A stretch of DNA of 64,000 bases from Velocimicrobium porci (lineage in GTDB: Bacteria; Bacillota; Clostridia; Lachnospirales; Lachnospiraceae): positions 1 through 64,000 of the forward strand of contig NZ_VUMT01000014.1 in the NCBI RefSeq assembly GCF_009696045.1. The letters run 5' to 3'. How positions within the stretch are numbered: the stretch's first letter is position 1; every line of letters begins with the position of its first letter. Position numbers and translations under genes: made by a program. The notes under the pieces were generated by a model, which ran no database searches, was not told the DNA's origin, and was given only the letters and a program-made list of their open reading frames with translations. Positions 1 through 7,816 of the stretch are shown here, piece after piece.

Positions 1-66
1 TCTGGGATGAAGAGTATACTTAATTTCTTCATAATAGTCGGTAAAGATTCTTTGTAAGATATTCAT
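1..66 (-). CDS. N-terminal end of an IS91-like transposase (partial)
   Basis: The minus strand opens at 66 with MNILQRIFTDYYEEI and stays open to the window edge (22 codons). This resembles, from memory, the start of the zinc-binding Y2 (IS91-type) transposases common in Lachnospiraceae, which begin with an 'IF.D.YEE...LHPR' segment; the LHPR is visible. The zinc cysteines and catalytic tyrosines would lie outside the window. Two small hairpins (113-128 and 140-157) follow upstream of it, as expected for the structured ends of rolling-circle IS elements. The call rests on a short stretch, so confidence is moderate. Confidence 0.45.
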   Translation of the reverse strand, partial: MNILQRIFTDYYEEIKYTLHPR

Positions 67-111
67 AACCCTATTATGCAGGAAAAATTAACAAAAAGAA
101 ACCCCTAAATT

Positions 112-158
112 CCCTCAAGATTGAGGGGCAGGGGAGTTGAAGTGTCGAAGACACTTTT
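112..158. repeat. Two adjacent hairpins at the presumed IS91-like terminus
   Basis: CCCTCAA-GA-TTGAGGG is followed about 10 bp later by AAGTGTC-GAA-GACACTT. IS91-family elements lack terminal inverted repeats but carry subterminal palindromes at their ends. The position, between the transposase start and a truncated permease, suggests this is the element border. Inference only. Confidence 0.4.
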
Positions 159-810
159 TTACATGTAGAAGATAAGAGCATGAAAGAAAGTGATTTGATC
201 TATCTGGCAAATCAATATCTTAAAATGGAAGATAAGGCTTATTTGATGTCTTATAAATTTGATGTAAAAGAAGAAAATTTAAGAACAATGAATCAATTTC
301 TCGTAAACTATCGAAAAAAAATAGCACCTGATATAAATCATGAATCTGTTCTTACCTATCGTGAAGCGTTTGAAGAGACCTTTCATTTAATTCAAATCAT
401 AGGGATTGGCTTATCAGGAATCGTGGGGCTGATTGGACTGATAAATTTTGTCATGACGATGATTTATAATATTAGAAGCAGGAGAAATGAATTAGCTATG
501 TTAGAAAGAAATGTTTATATGGGAAGGAACTTTCTATACTATATTTACAACAATTTTATCAGCTATATTGAGTATTTTGGCTTCGATGCTAGTTTCAAAA
601 TATTTTGTTCATATAATTAACTACTATGAATATACCTTTACGCTGATTCCATTCCTTTTCATTTTCCCAATATTGGAACTTTTGGCTGGCTTTATAGCTT
701 TGTTCTGTGGGAATATGAATCATTCAATTGGGCTTGTAGAGAGATTGAAAAAGAATAAAAGTACTGTTGCAAAATATATTGAAAAATTTGTTTTGCAACA
801 GTCTTTTTAA
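159..810 (+). pseudogene. C-terminal remnant of an FtsX-type ABC transporter permease, frameshifted
   Basis: Two overlapping frames together look like the last part of a MacB/FtsX-fold permease. The first (180-620) has a membrane segment (GIGLSGIVGLIGLINFVMTM) followed by the characteristic cytoplasmic RRNELAMLE. The second (511-810) resumes with MFIWEGTFYTIFTT, two more membrane segments and a basic tail. In intact family members roughly ten residues join ELAMLE to the M.I.EG motif; here they are missing and the frame changes near 505-515. The 5' two thirds of the gene are absent and the open frame is cut at about 140-160, next to the IS91-like end. Probably non-functional. In intact loci such permeases usually export peptides or lipids, often with a two-component system. 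Confidence 0.7.
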
Positions 811-887
811 TTTAAAAAGGTTGCATATTTTTTGTGAAATTGGTAAAGTAATAGAATGTAAGGGAGTTTGATACATAAAAATAACAA

Positions 888-1487
888 TTAAAATTGATTC
901 AAGGATTTTAAAATAGAATCTTTCATCAATGTATTAAGTGTAGCAGCCTGCTCCTTTAGTTCATTAATTTTACTGTAATTACCCTGTTTTTGGTAAATTG
1001 ATGATAGTGTTGTATAGATGCCGCTAATATCTGCCTTGCAGGATACCGCGTATTCTAATACAGTTTGTGCTTCAGAAAAATCTCCATTTTCATAAAGATA
1101 GGAACCCCATTTAAAAAGATTACGGGACAGCAGAGTAAAGTTCTGGTCATAGGTTGCCAGTTTATCAAAATTAGCAGCACCGTATTGATATTTAATCTCT
1201 GTGTTAGAAAGACCGGTCAGATTAAAAATTTTTTTCTCTGCCAACTCTTTTATTTTATCCTGTATTTCGCATAGGGTTTCGTCGGTAGATTTCTTGAATG
1301 GGAGATGATCTAGTGGAACTTTGATGTATTCAAGTGTCGATAGGTCAATAGGACGCACAAAATTAGCCCCTCGTTCTTTTTGCCAGAAAACATTAGAATT
1401 TTCTTCTTGGTTTCGCTTAGTTTTTTTTATCTCATATGCAATCCAAAAAGCGAATATGATAGAGATAGGTAATAAAATTATGGACAT
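888..1487 (-). CDS. Membrane-anchored TPR-like protein, function unknown
   Basis: 199 aa. Residues 1-19 form one hydrophobic segment followed by a basic stop (KKTKRNQ), so the protein is probably anchored with the rest in the cytoplasm. The C-terminal half contains two helix-turn-helix units of TPR character (around WGSYLYENGDFSEAQTVLEYA and YTTLSSIYQKQGNYSKINEL). No catalytic motif is visible. It is divergent from the small membrane peptide at 1579 and about 90 bp separate the starts. TPR proteins commonly mediate protein-protein contacts; the partner is unknown. An opposite-strand frame at 1065-1274 is a shadow. Confidence 0.7.
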   Translation of the reverse strand: MSIILLPISIIFAFWIAYEIKKTKRNQEENSNVFWQKERGANFVRPIDLSTLEYIKVPLDHLPFKKSTDETLCEIQDKIKELAEKKIFNLTGLSNTEIKYQYGAANFDKLATYDQNFTLLSRNLFKWGSYLYENGDFSEAQTVLEYAVSCKADISGIYTTLSSIYQKQGNYSKINELKEQAATLNTLMKDSILKSLNQF

Positions 1488-1578
1488 GATATCATAACCT
1501 TTCTAAATAAAATGTGGATAATTATAGTTATTTTAAAAATTATTGTGAATTTATAGCAAGATAAAAGAGGTGAAATAA

Positions 1579-1683
1579 ATGAATTTTAATAACAGAAAAA
1601 CTCAGAAAATAATTTCAACTGCAATTATCGTAGTATTAGTACTCTCTATGGTAGTACCTCTAGTATTGTCCGCTGTTATGTAA
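1579..1683 (+). CDS. 34-aa single-pass membrane peptide
   Basis: MNFNNRKTQKIIST, then a hydrophobic segment (about residues 15-32) ending in LSAVM. It has a good ribosome-binding site (AAAAGAGGTG) six bases before the ATG. It is basic at the N-terminus and hydrophobic afterwards, like the very small single-TM proteins (for example DUF4044-type) of Firmicutes. It lies alone between a divergent TPR gene and the VanW gene. An imperfect GTCCGC/GCGGAC hairpin overlaps the stop codon. Function unknown; the RBS and the clean amphipathic layout argue that it is real. Confidence 0.55.
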   Translation: MNFNNRKTQKIISTAIIVVLVLSMVVPLVLSAVM

Positions 1684-1756
1684 AACGGCGGACAATTTCA
1701 ATATACCGAAAAGAGAAAAAAAAGTCAAATTTAACAAAACTGTAAAGATTTAAGGC

Positions 1757-1784
1757 TTGATAATTTTGTTGGTTATGATAAAAT
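1757..1784 (+). promoter_or_regulatory. Sigma-A promoter of the VanW-family gene
   Basis: TTGATA (1757-1762), 16-bp spacer, TAAAAT (1779-1784), about 50 bp before the ATG at 1833. Confidence 0.5.
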
Positions 1785-1832
1785 GGACATTAGTTTAAAT
1801 TTAGTAAAACTATTAAAGGGGAATGAAGAAAG

Positions 1833-3422
1833 ATGAAATTAAAGAAATACTTACCAAGAGTCTTAATTGGATTAAGTGTTCTTCTTGTTTTGACTGTCGT
1901 AGTCACAACGGTAATGGCAAAGCCAGATGATAATATTATTTGTAATGGTGTATTTATTAATACAATAGATGTTGGAGGAATGACAGAGAGAGAAGCAGAG
2001 GCTGCAGTTGATCAATATATAAAGGACTTGCGTGAAAAAAAAGTGCAGATTCTTGTTGATAAACATAAAGTAGATACAACATTTGGAGAGCTTGGTTATG
2101 AATGTGATGTAAAGGATAGTATTAAAGAGGCGTTAAGCCTTGGGAAGACTGGCAACTTTATTAAACGTTATAAAGAAATAAAAGATTTGAAAAATGAAAA
2201 GAAGGTTCTTCCACTTGAAGTAACGGTAGACGAAAATGAAGTAAAGAAATTTGTCGAAGAAAAATGTACACAATTTGATATAAAAGCAAAAAATGCAAAT
2301 TTAAAACGTGAAAATGGACAATTTATTGTTACTGATGGCAAGGTTGGTCGGAAGGTAATAGTTGATGAAACAGTTGAAAAGATTAGAACAGAATTAGGTT
2401 CAACGAAAATAGATCTAAAAGATGGAATTACAATTGAGGCAATTGTCCGGGAAGATGAGCCAAAGCACACAAGTGAAAATGTAGCTTTGTGTAAAGATGT
2501 ACTTGGAACATTTTCTACTACATATGCTTCCTCCTCTGCATCCAGAGCGAATAATCTTGCGAATGGTGCCAGACTGCTGAATGGTTCTGTTGTATGGCCG
2601 GGAGAAACATTTTCAACCGGAGAGGCACTTAATCCAATTACAATAGAAAATGGCTATTCTATGGCAGGTGCTTATCAGAGTGGTCAGGTTGTAGACAGCA
2701 TTGGTGGAGGTGTGTGTCAGGTTGCAACAACATTTTATAATGCTTTATTAAAGGCAGAATTAGAAATCGTAGAGCGTGCAAATCATTCTATGATTGTTGG
2801 ATATGTAGAGCCTGCTATGGATGCTGCAATCGCAGGAACTTATAAAGATTTAAAATTTAAAAATAATACGGATGCACCTGTATATATTGAAGCGACAACA
2901 CAGGGCAGAACCATTACTTTTACAGTATATGGTCATGAAACAAGAGATACGGTGAATCGTAAGGTTGAATATGTTTCCGAGGTGTTACAGGTAATTAATC
3001 CAACCGGAGAAAAAATTACAAAGGATCCGACGCTTCCAAATACATACCGTAAAGTAACTCAATCTGCCCACAAAGGTTATAAGGCGAAATTGTGGAAAGT
3101 TGTTTATGAAAATGGTATTGAAGTAAGCCGTGAGCAGGTAAATTATAGCTCCTATGCGGCAGAACCGGCTTATGTTACAGTCGGAACAAGAGATGAAGAG
3201 AAAGAAAAAGAAAAGCAGAAAAAGGAAGAGGAAGAAAAGAAAAAGAAAGAAGAAGAGGAAAAGGAGAAAGAAGAAAAAGAGAAGGAAGAGGAGAATCAAA
3301 AAGAAGAAAATAAGGATTCTGAAGAAGAGGAAAGTAAGAAACCTGAAAAAACTCCAACTCCAACCCCTACAAAAACTCCGAATAAGCCAGAAGATTCGGA
3401 TGAAAAAAATTCAGAGGAGTAA
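1833..3422 (+). CDS. VanW-family cell-wall protein with YoaR-type repeats and G5-like domain
   Basis: 529 aa. A membrane anchor or signal at residues 8-28 is followed by peptidoglycan-binding-4 (YoaR-like) repeats (about 35-190; note VGGMTEREAEAAV and YECDVKDSIKEAL), then a VanW domain (about 215-350; WPGETFS and SIGGGVCQVATTFYNAL are hallmark segments), a G5-like region (about 375-450) and a strongly charged K/E tail ending in TPTPTPTKTP. The tail is very low complexity (about 455-529) and generates long shadow frames on both strands. Family members are extracytoplasmic and believed to act on or bind peptidoglycan; despite the name, VanW has no proven role in vancomycin resistance here. RBS AAAGGGGAATG upstream. 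A hairpin follows the stop. Confidence 0.85.
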   Translation: MKLKKYLPRVLIGLSVLLVLTVVVTTVMAKPDDNIICNGVFINTIDVGGMTEREAEAAVDQYIKDLREKKVQILVDKHKVDTTFGELGYECDVKDSIKEALSLGKTGNFIKRYKEIKDLKNEKKVLPLEVTVDENEVKKFVEEKCTQFDIKAKNANLKRENGQFIVTDGKVGRKVIVDETVEKIRTELGSTKIDLKDGITIEAIVREDEPKHTSENVALCKDVLGTFSTTYASSSASRANNLANGARLLNGSVVWPGETFSTGEALNPITIENGYSMAGAYQSGQVVDSIGGGVCQVATTFYNALLKAELEIVERANHSMIVGYVEPAMDAAIAGTYKDLKFKNNTDAPVYIEATTQGRTITFTVYGHETRDTVNRKVEYVSEVLQVINPTGEKITKDPTLPNTYRKVTQSAHKGYKAKLWKVVYENGIEVSREQVNYSSYAAEPAYVTVGTRDEEKEKEKQKKEEEEKKKKEEEEKEKEEKEKEEENQKEENKDSEEEESKKPEKTPTPTPTKTPNKPEDSDEKNSEE

Positions 3423-3438
3423 AATAGAGAAAAAGGCG

Positions 3439-3485
3439 GGAGGGACTGTCATAAAAGAACAGAAATGTTTTATGACAGCCCCTCC
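3439..3485. terminator. Long inverted repeat, probable terminator after the VanW gene
   Basis: GGAGGGACTGTCATAAAA pairs with TTTTATGACAGCCCCTCC across an 11-nt loop with one G-U pair. No strong T-tract follows on the plus strand; on the minus strand GCCTTTTTC follows. Confidence 0.55.
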
Positions 3486-3528
3486 TTGGAAAATAAAGAT
3501 AGAGAAAGGGAAATACAAGGGTATAAGA

Positions 3529-4512
3529 ATGAAAATTGGAAAAGTACCGGAAACGGTCTTAAAACGTTCTATATTTAAGCAGATACAGCACCGAAGAGAA
3601 GAAGTTTTAGTAACGCCAGGTGTTGGAAAAGATTGTTCCATTATCGGTCTTGAAGAAGATGAGGCGATTGTTCTTTCCACAGACCCTATTACGGGAACAG
3701 CGAATGAAATAGGAAAGCTGGCAGTTCATATTACGGCAAATGATATTGCCTCGAGTGGGGCCGAGCTGATTGGTATTATGTTGACGATTATTTTACCGGA
3801 CGGTGCAAGAGAATCGGATTTGCGTGAAATGATGCAGGAAATAGAAGGTGTCTGCAAGAAATTGAATATAGAAGTTTTAGGAGGACATACGGAGGTAGCA
3901 GCCGCCGTTAACCAGCCCATTGTAACGGTTACCGGCGTAGGAAAAATTCGAAAGAATGAGATTACCACGACCGCCGGAATAAAACCATCGGATGAGTTGG
4001 TTATGACAAAATGGGCTGGATTAGAAGGAACTGCAATTCTTGCAACAGATAAAGAAGAGGAACTTTTAACAAAATATAATAAAGACTTTATTCAAGGCGG
4101 AAAAGATATGATAAATTTTATTTCTGTTGTGAATGATGCAAAAATTGCAAAAAGCGTGGGAGCTTCTGCTATGCATGATATAACAGAGGGGGGAATCTTT
4201 GGTGCATTATGGGAGATTGCTTCTTCCTCCAATCTTGGTGTAACAGTTGATTTGAAAAAGATTCCAATTAAACAGGAAACGATAGAAATATGCGAATTTT
4301 TTGATTTAAATCCCTATATGTTAATGTCAAGCGGCTGTCTTTTAATTGCCACACCTAGAGGAAATGAAATGGTTGATAAGCTGGAACGGGAAGGTATTCC
4401 GGCGGCAGTGATTGGACGGTTTACAAAAGGAAGCGAAAGAGTTGTTTTAAATGAAGATGAAAAGCGGTATTTAGAACCGCCGAAAACAGATGAATTATAT
4501 AAAGCATATTGA
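3529..4512 (+). CDS. AIR synthase-related (HypE/PurM-fold) protein
   Basis: 327 aa from ATG 3529. The longer open frame beginning at 3154 is an artefact of the K/E-rich tail of the preceding gene, and the hairpin at 3439-3485 separates the two. The PurM/HypE-like ATP-binding fold shows in GVGKDCSIIGL...STDPITG (about 31-57), AVHITANDIASSGA, GGHTE (ATP/metal loop) and MHDITEGGIFGALWE (conserved DxTEGG). Related proteins include HypE, SelD and ThiL, but it lacks the C-terminal cysteine tail of HypE and no other hydrogenase-maturation gene is nearby, so its substrate is unknown. It is followed 67 bp later by an Lrp-type regulator and an aminotransferase. Confidence 0.8.
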   Translation: MKIGKVPETVLKRSIFKQIQHRREEVLVTPGVGKDCSIIGLEEDEAIVLSTDPITGTANEIGKLAVHITANDIASSGAELIGIMLTIILPDGARESDLREMMQEIEGVCKKLNIEVLGGHTEVAAAVNQPIVTVTGVGKIRKNEITTTAGIKPSDELVMTKWAGLEGTAILATDKEEELLTKYNKDFIQGGKDMINFISVVNDAKIAKSVGASAMHDITEGGIFGALWEIASSSNLGVTVDLKKIPIKQETIEICEFFDLNPYMLMSSGCLLIATPRGNEMVDKLEREGIPAAVIGRFTKGSERVVLNEDEKRYLEPPKTDELYKAY

Positions 4513-4579
4513 AAATAAATTAATAGGTAAAATATTGATAGGACAAGTATAAATGAAGATGAATCGAAAGGGGTATTAT

Positions 4580-5071
4580 ATGGAACTTCGAAATAAAATT
4601 TTGAATGCCATTTCAAAAAATAGTAAAATAACAAATGAAGATTTAGCGGTTATGCTAGGAATAAAAAAAGAAGTTATTGATGCAGAAATTACAGCGATGG
4701 AGCAGGAAAAAATTATTTGTGGATATCCTACATTAATTAACTGGGAAAATTCCGACTGTGAAAAAGTAACCGCTTTAATTGAAGTAAAAGTTACACCACA
4801 AAGGGGAATGGGATTTGAACGTATTGCTGAACGTATCTACAAATTCGAAGAAGTGGAAAGTGTATATCTGATGTCAGGTGGATTTGACCTTGCGGTCATG
4901 ATTGTTGGTAAAAATATGCAGGAAATTTCTAACTTTGTATGGAATAAACTGGCGCCATTGGAGTCTGTTACAAGTACTTCAACGAACTTTGTTCTAAAGA
5001 AATATAAAGAACATGGCATGGCACTTGTTGATAACGTAAAAGATGACGAAAGGATGTTGATTACACCATGA
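4580..5071 (+). CDS. Lrp/AsnC-family transcriptional regulator
   Basis: 163 aa from ATG 4580, chosen because AAAGGGG lies six bases upstream; an in-frame ATG at 4553 has no RBS. An N-terminal winged helix (MELRNKILNAISKNSKITNEDLAVMLGI) precedes an RAM/αβ-sandwich effector domain (about 60-145, VESVYLMSGGFDLAVMIVG). Lrp-like proteins sense amino acids and control transport or metabolism genes. It overlaps the aminotransferase by 4 bp (ATGA), so the two are translationally coupled and the regulator probably responds to a substrate of that enzyme. Confidence 0.9.
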   Translation: MELRNKILNAISKNSKITNEDLAVMLGIKKEVIDAEITAMEQEKIICGYPTLINWENSDCEKVTALIEVKVTPQRGMGFERIAERIYKFEEVESVYLMSGGFDLAVMIVGKNMQEISNFVWNKLAPLESVTSTSTNFVLKKYKEHGMALVDNVKDDERMLITP

Positions 5072-6243
5072 GAAATCCATTATCTAAAAATATAGAAGAA
5101 ATCAAACCATCAGGAATTCGAAAATTTTTTGATATTGTAAGTGAAATGTCAGATGCAATTTCCCTTGGTGTAGGTGAGCCGGACTTTGATACACCATGGC
5201 ATATCAGGGAAGAGGGAATTTATTCTTTAGAGAAAGGCAAAACATTTTATACTTCGAATGCAGGTTTAAAAGAACTAAAGATTGAAATTACAAAATATTT
5301 AGCGAGAAAATTTGATTTACATTATGACTACAATAAAGAAGTATTGGTAACGGTAGGAGGCAGCGAGGCAATTGATGTCGGGCTTAGGGTTATGCTGGAT
5401 CCGGGTGATGAAGTATTAATTCCACAACCTTCTTATGTTTCCTATCTTCCATGTGTACAGTTAGCCCACGGAAAACCGGTTATTATTAACTTAAAAGAAG
5501 AGAATGAATTTAAGCTTACGAAACAGGAACTGTTAGAGTCCATTACCGAGAAGACAAAGGTTTTAGTTCTTCCATTTCCAAATAATCCAACAGGCTCGAT
5601 TATGACAAGGGAGGATTTACAGGACATTGCCGATGTTATTATCGAAAAGGACCTATATGTAATCTCAGATGAGATTTATTCAGAACTTACATATGGTACA
5701 AAACATGTATCCATTGCTTCATTGCCTGGAATGAAAGAACGGACAATTGTTATTAATGGTTTTTCAAAATCATTTGCCATGACCGGTTGGCGTCTGGGTT
5801 ATGCAACAGGACCTGAAATTTTAATTAAACAGATGGTTAAAGTTCACCAATTTGCAATTATGTGTGCACCTACAACAAGCCAATATGCTGCAGTGGAGGC
5901 ACTTAGAAACGGAGATGCCGATGTAGAGCGGATGAGAGAGGCATATGATCAGAGAAGAAGATTTTTAGTAGAAAAGTTTTCGAAAATGGGACTTGAATGT
6001 TTTGAACCATTTGGAGCATTTTATATATTCCCAAGCATCAAACGTTTTGGTATGACTTCGGATGAATTTGCTACACGCTTGTTAAAAGAAGAGAAAGTAG
6101 CAGTTGTTCCGGGTACCGCATTCGGAGATTGCGGAGAAGGATTCTTGCGTATTTCTTATGCATATTCCATTGATAATTTGAAAATTGCATTAGAACGAAT
6201 GGAGCACTTTATTGCACGATTGGAACAGGAAAAAACAGAATAA
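5068..6243 (+). CDS. PLP-dependent class I/II aminotransferase (AspC/PatA-like)
   Basis: 391 aa, full family length. Hallmarks: GVGEPDFDTPWHI near the N-terminus, YTSNAGLKELK, FPNNPTG (substrate/PLP contact), SDEIYSEL (PLP aspartate) and NGFSKSFAMTGWRLGY with the Schiff-base lysine at K234. The C-terminal arginine that binds the substrate carboxylate is in FLRISYA. Likely reaction: transamination between an aspartate, alanine or aromatic amino acid and 2-oxoglutarate; specificity cannot be read from sequence. It overlaps the Lrp gene and is about 85 bp upstream of cheX. Confidence 0.9.
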   Translation: MRNPLSKNIEEIKPSGIRKFFDIVSEMSDAISLGVGEPDFDTPWHIREEGIYSLEKGKTFYTSNAGLKELKIEITKYLARKFDLHYDYNKEVLVTVGGSEAIDVGLRVMLDPGDEVLIPQPSYVSYLPCVQLAHGKPVIINLKEENEFKLTKQELLESITEKTKVLVLPFPNNPTGSIMTREDLQDIADVIIEKDLYVISDEIYSELTYGTKHVSIASLPGMKERTIVINGFSKSFAMTGWRLGYATGPEILIKQMVKVHQFAIMCAPTTSQYAAVEALRNGDADVERMREAYDQRRRFLVEKFSKMGLECFEPFGAFYIFPSIKRFGMTSDEFATRLLKEEKVAVVPGTAFGDCGEGFLRISYAYSIDNLKIALERMEHFIARLEQEKTE

Positions 6244-6328
6244 TTGAAAATTACTTGTTAATCGACATATCATATGGTAAGATAGACCTATAAGAAAGTT
6301 AAGGAATCTGACGTAGGAGGAGCTTTGC

Positions 6329-6799
6329 ATGGCAGGAATGAACGCTGATCATATTAATCCGTTTTTGGTTGCATCAACTGAGGTACTGAAAAATATGTGT
6401 TTTGTTGATGTAACAATTGGAAAACCATTTTTAAAAGATACAAAATTCACACATGACAGTCTAATTATAATGATAGGTGTTACGGGAGAAATGAGAGGAC
6501 AGGTTATGATTGCATTTGAAAATGCAGTCGCTTGTGACATTGCTTCTAAAATGTGTATGATGCCTGTTACGGAATTGAATGATTTGTCAATCAGTGCAAT
6601 TTGTGAATTGGGAAATATGATTATGGGTAATACTGCAACCTTATTTTCTACAAAGGGAATTGGAGTTGACATTACACCTCCGACAACTTGTAGCGGTGAT
6701 GTAGAATTTACTACAGGATTTGCTAAAAATATATGTATTCCATTGACTTATGAAGATAACAAGGTGATAGAGGTTAATATTGCGTTAACAAGCGAATAA
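6329..6799 (+). CDS. cheX: CheX-like CheY-phosphate phosphatase
   Basis: 156 aa. It matches the CheX/CheC/FliY fold in its central motif ICELGNMIMGN, carrying the Glu and Asn (E-x2-N) that hydrolyse phospho-CheY. Preceding residues (about 10-100) form the mixed αβ domain. CheX ends the chemotaxis signal by dephosphorylating CheY; no cheY or cheA is in the window, although an MCP lies at 61.1 kb. RBS TAGGAGGAGC seven bases before the ATG. A strong terminator follows directly. Confidence 0.85.
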   Translation: MAGMNADHINPFLVASTEVLKNMCFVDVTIGKPFLKDTKFTHDSLIIMIGVTGEMRGQVMIAFENAVACDIASKMCMMPVTELNDLSISAICELGNMIMGNTATLFSTKGIGVDITPPTTCSGDVEFTTGFAKNICIPLTYEDNKVIEVNIALTSE

Positions 6800-6803
6800 A
6801 AAA

Positions 6804-6840
6804 TTGGCAGAGTAGGTGAAACTATTCTGCCAAATTTTTT
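6804..6840 (+). terminator. Rho-independent terminator after cheX
   Basis: TTGGCAGAGTAG / CTATTCTGCCAA stem with one G-U pair, followed by a six-T run. Confidence 0.9.
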
Positions 6841-6892
6841 ATCAATTTAAATTTTCTGAACTTTTGAAATAAAAGTTCAAATAAAAAAAATA

Positions 6893-6921
6893 TTGACTAT
6901 ATTATATCGAAATGTTAAAAT
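6893..6921 (+). promoter_or_regulatory. Promoter of the riboswitch operon
   Basis: TTGACT, 17-bp spacer, TAAAAT; the predicted start site is about 25 bp before the aptamer. Confidence 0.75.
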
Positions 6922-6947
6922 AACTATACAATCTAATTGATAGAATA

Positions 6948-7065
6948 TGTTTTCTAGGGTTCCGCAGTAGCTACTGGCAGGTCCGAGAGAAGACGCACAG
7001 GAAACTGTGTACACGGAGGGATAAAAGCCTGGGAGAGATTTTTAAATATTTCTCTCAGGCTTTTT
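6948..7065 (+). ncRNA. ykkC-class riboswitch, probably guanidine-I, with overlapping terminator
   Basis: The conserved ykkC blocks are present in order: CTAGGGTTCCG (6954), GGTCCGAGAG (6980), ACACGGAGGGATAAAAG (7011) and GCCTGGGAGAGA (7027). The last block also forms the left arm of a terminator (7025-7065, GCCTGGGAGAGA/TCTCTCAGGC plus TTTTT), so ligand binding would favour antitermination, as in classical ykkC 'on' switches. The ykkC fold has subtypes for guanidine, ppGpp, PRPP and nucleoside diphosphates; I favour guanidine (type 1) because neither purine nor branched-chain genes follow, but the subtype-deciding residues need an alignment. It controls the B3/B4 and radical SAM genes downstream. 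Confidence 0.85.
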
Positions 7066-7090
7066 CGCATTATGAAGGAGGTATGTTAGG

Positions 7091-7798
7091 ATGAAAAAGT
7101 TTGTGATTGAAAATGATTTTTGGGATCTATTTCCTAATTCAAAAATTGGTGTTATTGTTTGTAAGGATATTGATAACACGATAAAAGATGAGAATAAATA
7201 CGAGGATTTGCTTTCTAAGGCAGAAACAGAAGCGGTAAAACATCTGGAAAATGAGGAGTTTAGTTCAAATGCAGTTATAAAGGTATGGCGCGAAGCATTT
7301 CAGAAGTTTAAGACAAAAAGAGGAGCCAGATCTTCGATTGAAGCTTTACTAAAGCGTGTAAATAATGGAAATCATATTGGAACAATTAATCCGCTTGTTG
7401 ATATTTACAATTCCATTTCGTTAAAGTATGCAATGCCTTGCGGAGGAGAAGATATTGATAAATTTGTAGGAGATATAAGATTAACACGGGCAGCCGGTGA
7501 TGAAGATTTTATTACATTAGGTTCTGAGGAAAGCGCACCTCCATATGAGGGGGAACTTGTTTATAAAGACGATAAAGGTGCAATCTGCCGATGCTGGAAC
7601 TGGCGTGAATCTGTGAGAACAATGCTTACAGAAGAAACAACTAATGCATTTTTATGTATTGAGCTGGTTGATGAATCAAGAGCAAAGGAGTTTGAAACAG
7701 CCTTGAATGAGTTGGCGGAGTTAGTACAGGAAGAATTAGGAGGAACAAATAAGATATCCATTCTTGACATGAATAACAAAGAGGTAGTGATAGAATAA
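7091..7798 (+). CDS. Stand-alone B3/B4 (PheRS β-like) tRNA-editing-domain protein
   Basis: 235 aa. The B3/B4 fold of phenylalanyl-tRNA synthetase β is recognisable in KVWREAFQKFKTKRGARSSIEALLKRV, INPLVDIYNSISLKYAMPCGGEDID and DIRLTRAAGDEDF. Free-standing members are thought to hydrolyse mischarged aminoacyl-tRNAs; I recall one such protein described as a canavanyl-tRNA(Arg) deacylase. It is the first gene after the ykkC-class riboswitch (RBS GAAGGAGG) and lies 18 bp before a radical SAM gene. The coupling to a guanidine-sensing RNA makes a role with guanidino amino acids attractive; see findings. Confidence 0.85.
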   Translation: MKKFVIENDFWDLFPNSKIGVIVCKDIDNTIKDENKYEDLLSKAETEAVKHLENEEFSSNAVIKVWREAFQKFKTKRGARSSIEALLKRVNNGNHIGTINPLVDIYNSISLKYAMPCGGEDIDKFVGDIRLTRAAGDEDFITLGSEESAPPYEGELVYKDDKGAICRCWNWRESVRTMLTEETTNAFLCIELVDESRAKEFETALNELAELVQEELGGTNKISILDMNNKEVVIE

Positions 7799-7816
7799 GA
7801 TAAGAAGGGAAAGAAA

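Noticed and set aside
2985-3299. Minus-strand Leu/Phe-rich ORF
   Set aside because: Shadow of the lysine/glutamate repeats on the other strand.
3154-3528. Long in-frame upstream extension of the AIR-synthase-like gene
   Set aside because: It is an alternate-frame reading of the K/E-rich tail of the VanW protein and crosses a terminator hairpin; ATG 3529 fits the family.
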